Source: Holtiella tumoricola
GTDB lineage: Bacteria > Bacillota > Clostridia > Lachnospirales > Cellulosilyticaceae
DNA length: 13,058 bases
Reading direction: 5' to 3'
NCBI RefSeq assembly: GCF_027857615.1
Contig: NZ_JAQIFT010000027.1
Coordinates: 1-13,058 of the forward strand
This document shows positions 12,938 through 13,058 of this stretch, piece after piece. A program made the translations under genes and the position numbers. The notes under the pieces are model-generated. The model was given only the letters and a program-made list of their open reading frames with translations. It did not search any database and was not told the origin of the DNA. Each line of letters begins with the position of its first letter. Positions within the stretch are counted from its first letter, which is position 1.

Positions 12938-13058
12938 AAATCAAGTCAGCAGCGCACAGGCGCCACTGAGAAAAGGCTGTAGGCCTTGATGAATAAAGAA
13001 AAATGAACTTTGAAAATAAAATAGTAACCATTAAACCAGTCGATTCATAAAGTCACAT
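12938..13058 (+). other. Structured RNA leader, probably of an rRNA operon
   Basis: A GC-rich island in AT-rich DNA. TCAAG (12941-12945) pairs with CTTGA (12985-12989). Inside is a hairpin, TCAG-CA-GCGC / GCGC-CA-CTGA with loop ACAG (12946-12969), and a short GGC/GCC hairpin. TGAACTTTGAAAA at 13004-13016 resembles the boxA-type motif that precedes 16S rRNA genes in Clostridia. No protein start is visible, and the mature RNA would lie beyond 13058. Identification as an rrn leader is inference. Confidence 0.5.

Overview
The window comes from an AT-rich, low-GC Firmicute, most probably an anaerobic Clostridia member of the Lachnospirales (Cellulosilyticum-like). This rests on the strong AGGAGG-type ribosome sites, AT-rich codon choice, a T-box before an aminoacyl-tRNA synthetase gene, the long clostridial form of GltX, and many perfect hairpin terminators. 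The genus is an inference. It reads as ordinary chromosome made of short, independently transcribed units. I see no prophage, insertion sequence or CRISPR array.

Layout. 1-36 is the terminator of a gene to the left. 352-1692 encodes a sugar-type substrate-binding lipoprotein with no permease genes beside it. 1895-2704 encodes a phage-like protein of unknown function that ends in an ExoX-like C-terminal domain; its terminator is shared with a convergent two-gene operon. That operon (4375 to 2720, minus strand) encodes an intracellular Axe2-like SGNH esterase followed with no gap by a membrane O-acetyltransferase. 4457-6478 is the gltX unit: strong promoter, T-box riboswitch, glutamyl-tRNA synthetase, terminator. 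6559-7605 (minus) encodes an APH/CotS-fold phosphotransferase. 7763-9815 is a probable operon of a DUF523 (TudS-like) Fe-S protein and a heme catalase. 9946-10425 encodes a YbaK/EbsC-type Cys-tRNA deacylase.

10426-10846 has no large gene. It holds a 27-codon reading frame with an ideal ribosome site, two hairpins whose arms can re-pair with each other, and then a promoter with an AT-rich palindrome and tandem 10-bp repeats. These lead into a GntR (YtrA-type) repressor, an ABC ATPase and an ABC-2 permease (10847-12761) with overlapping start and stop codons, arranged like staphylococcal pmtR-pmtA-pmtB. A perfect 25-bp hairpin ends that operon. The last ~150 bases carry a strong promoter, a GC-rich folded leader and a boxA-like motif, which suggests that an rRNA operon begins just beyond the window.

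The most interesting regions are the small-ORF/switchable-hairpin segment before the GntR-ABC operon, the T-box with an unusual specifier register, the abutting esterase/acetyltransferase pair, and the orphan ExoX-tailed protein. No clearly new multi-gene system is visible; most genes belong to known families.
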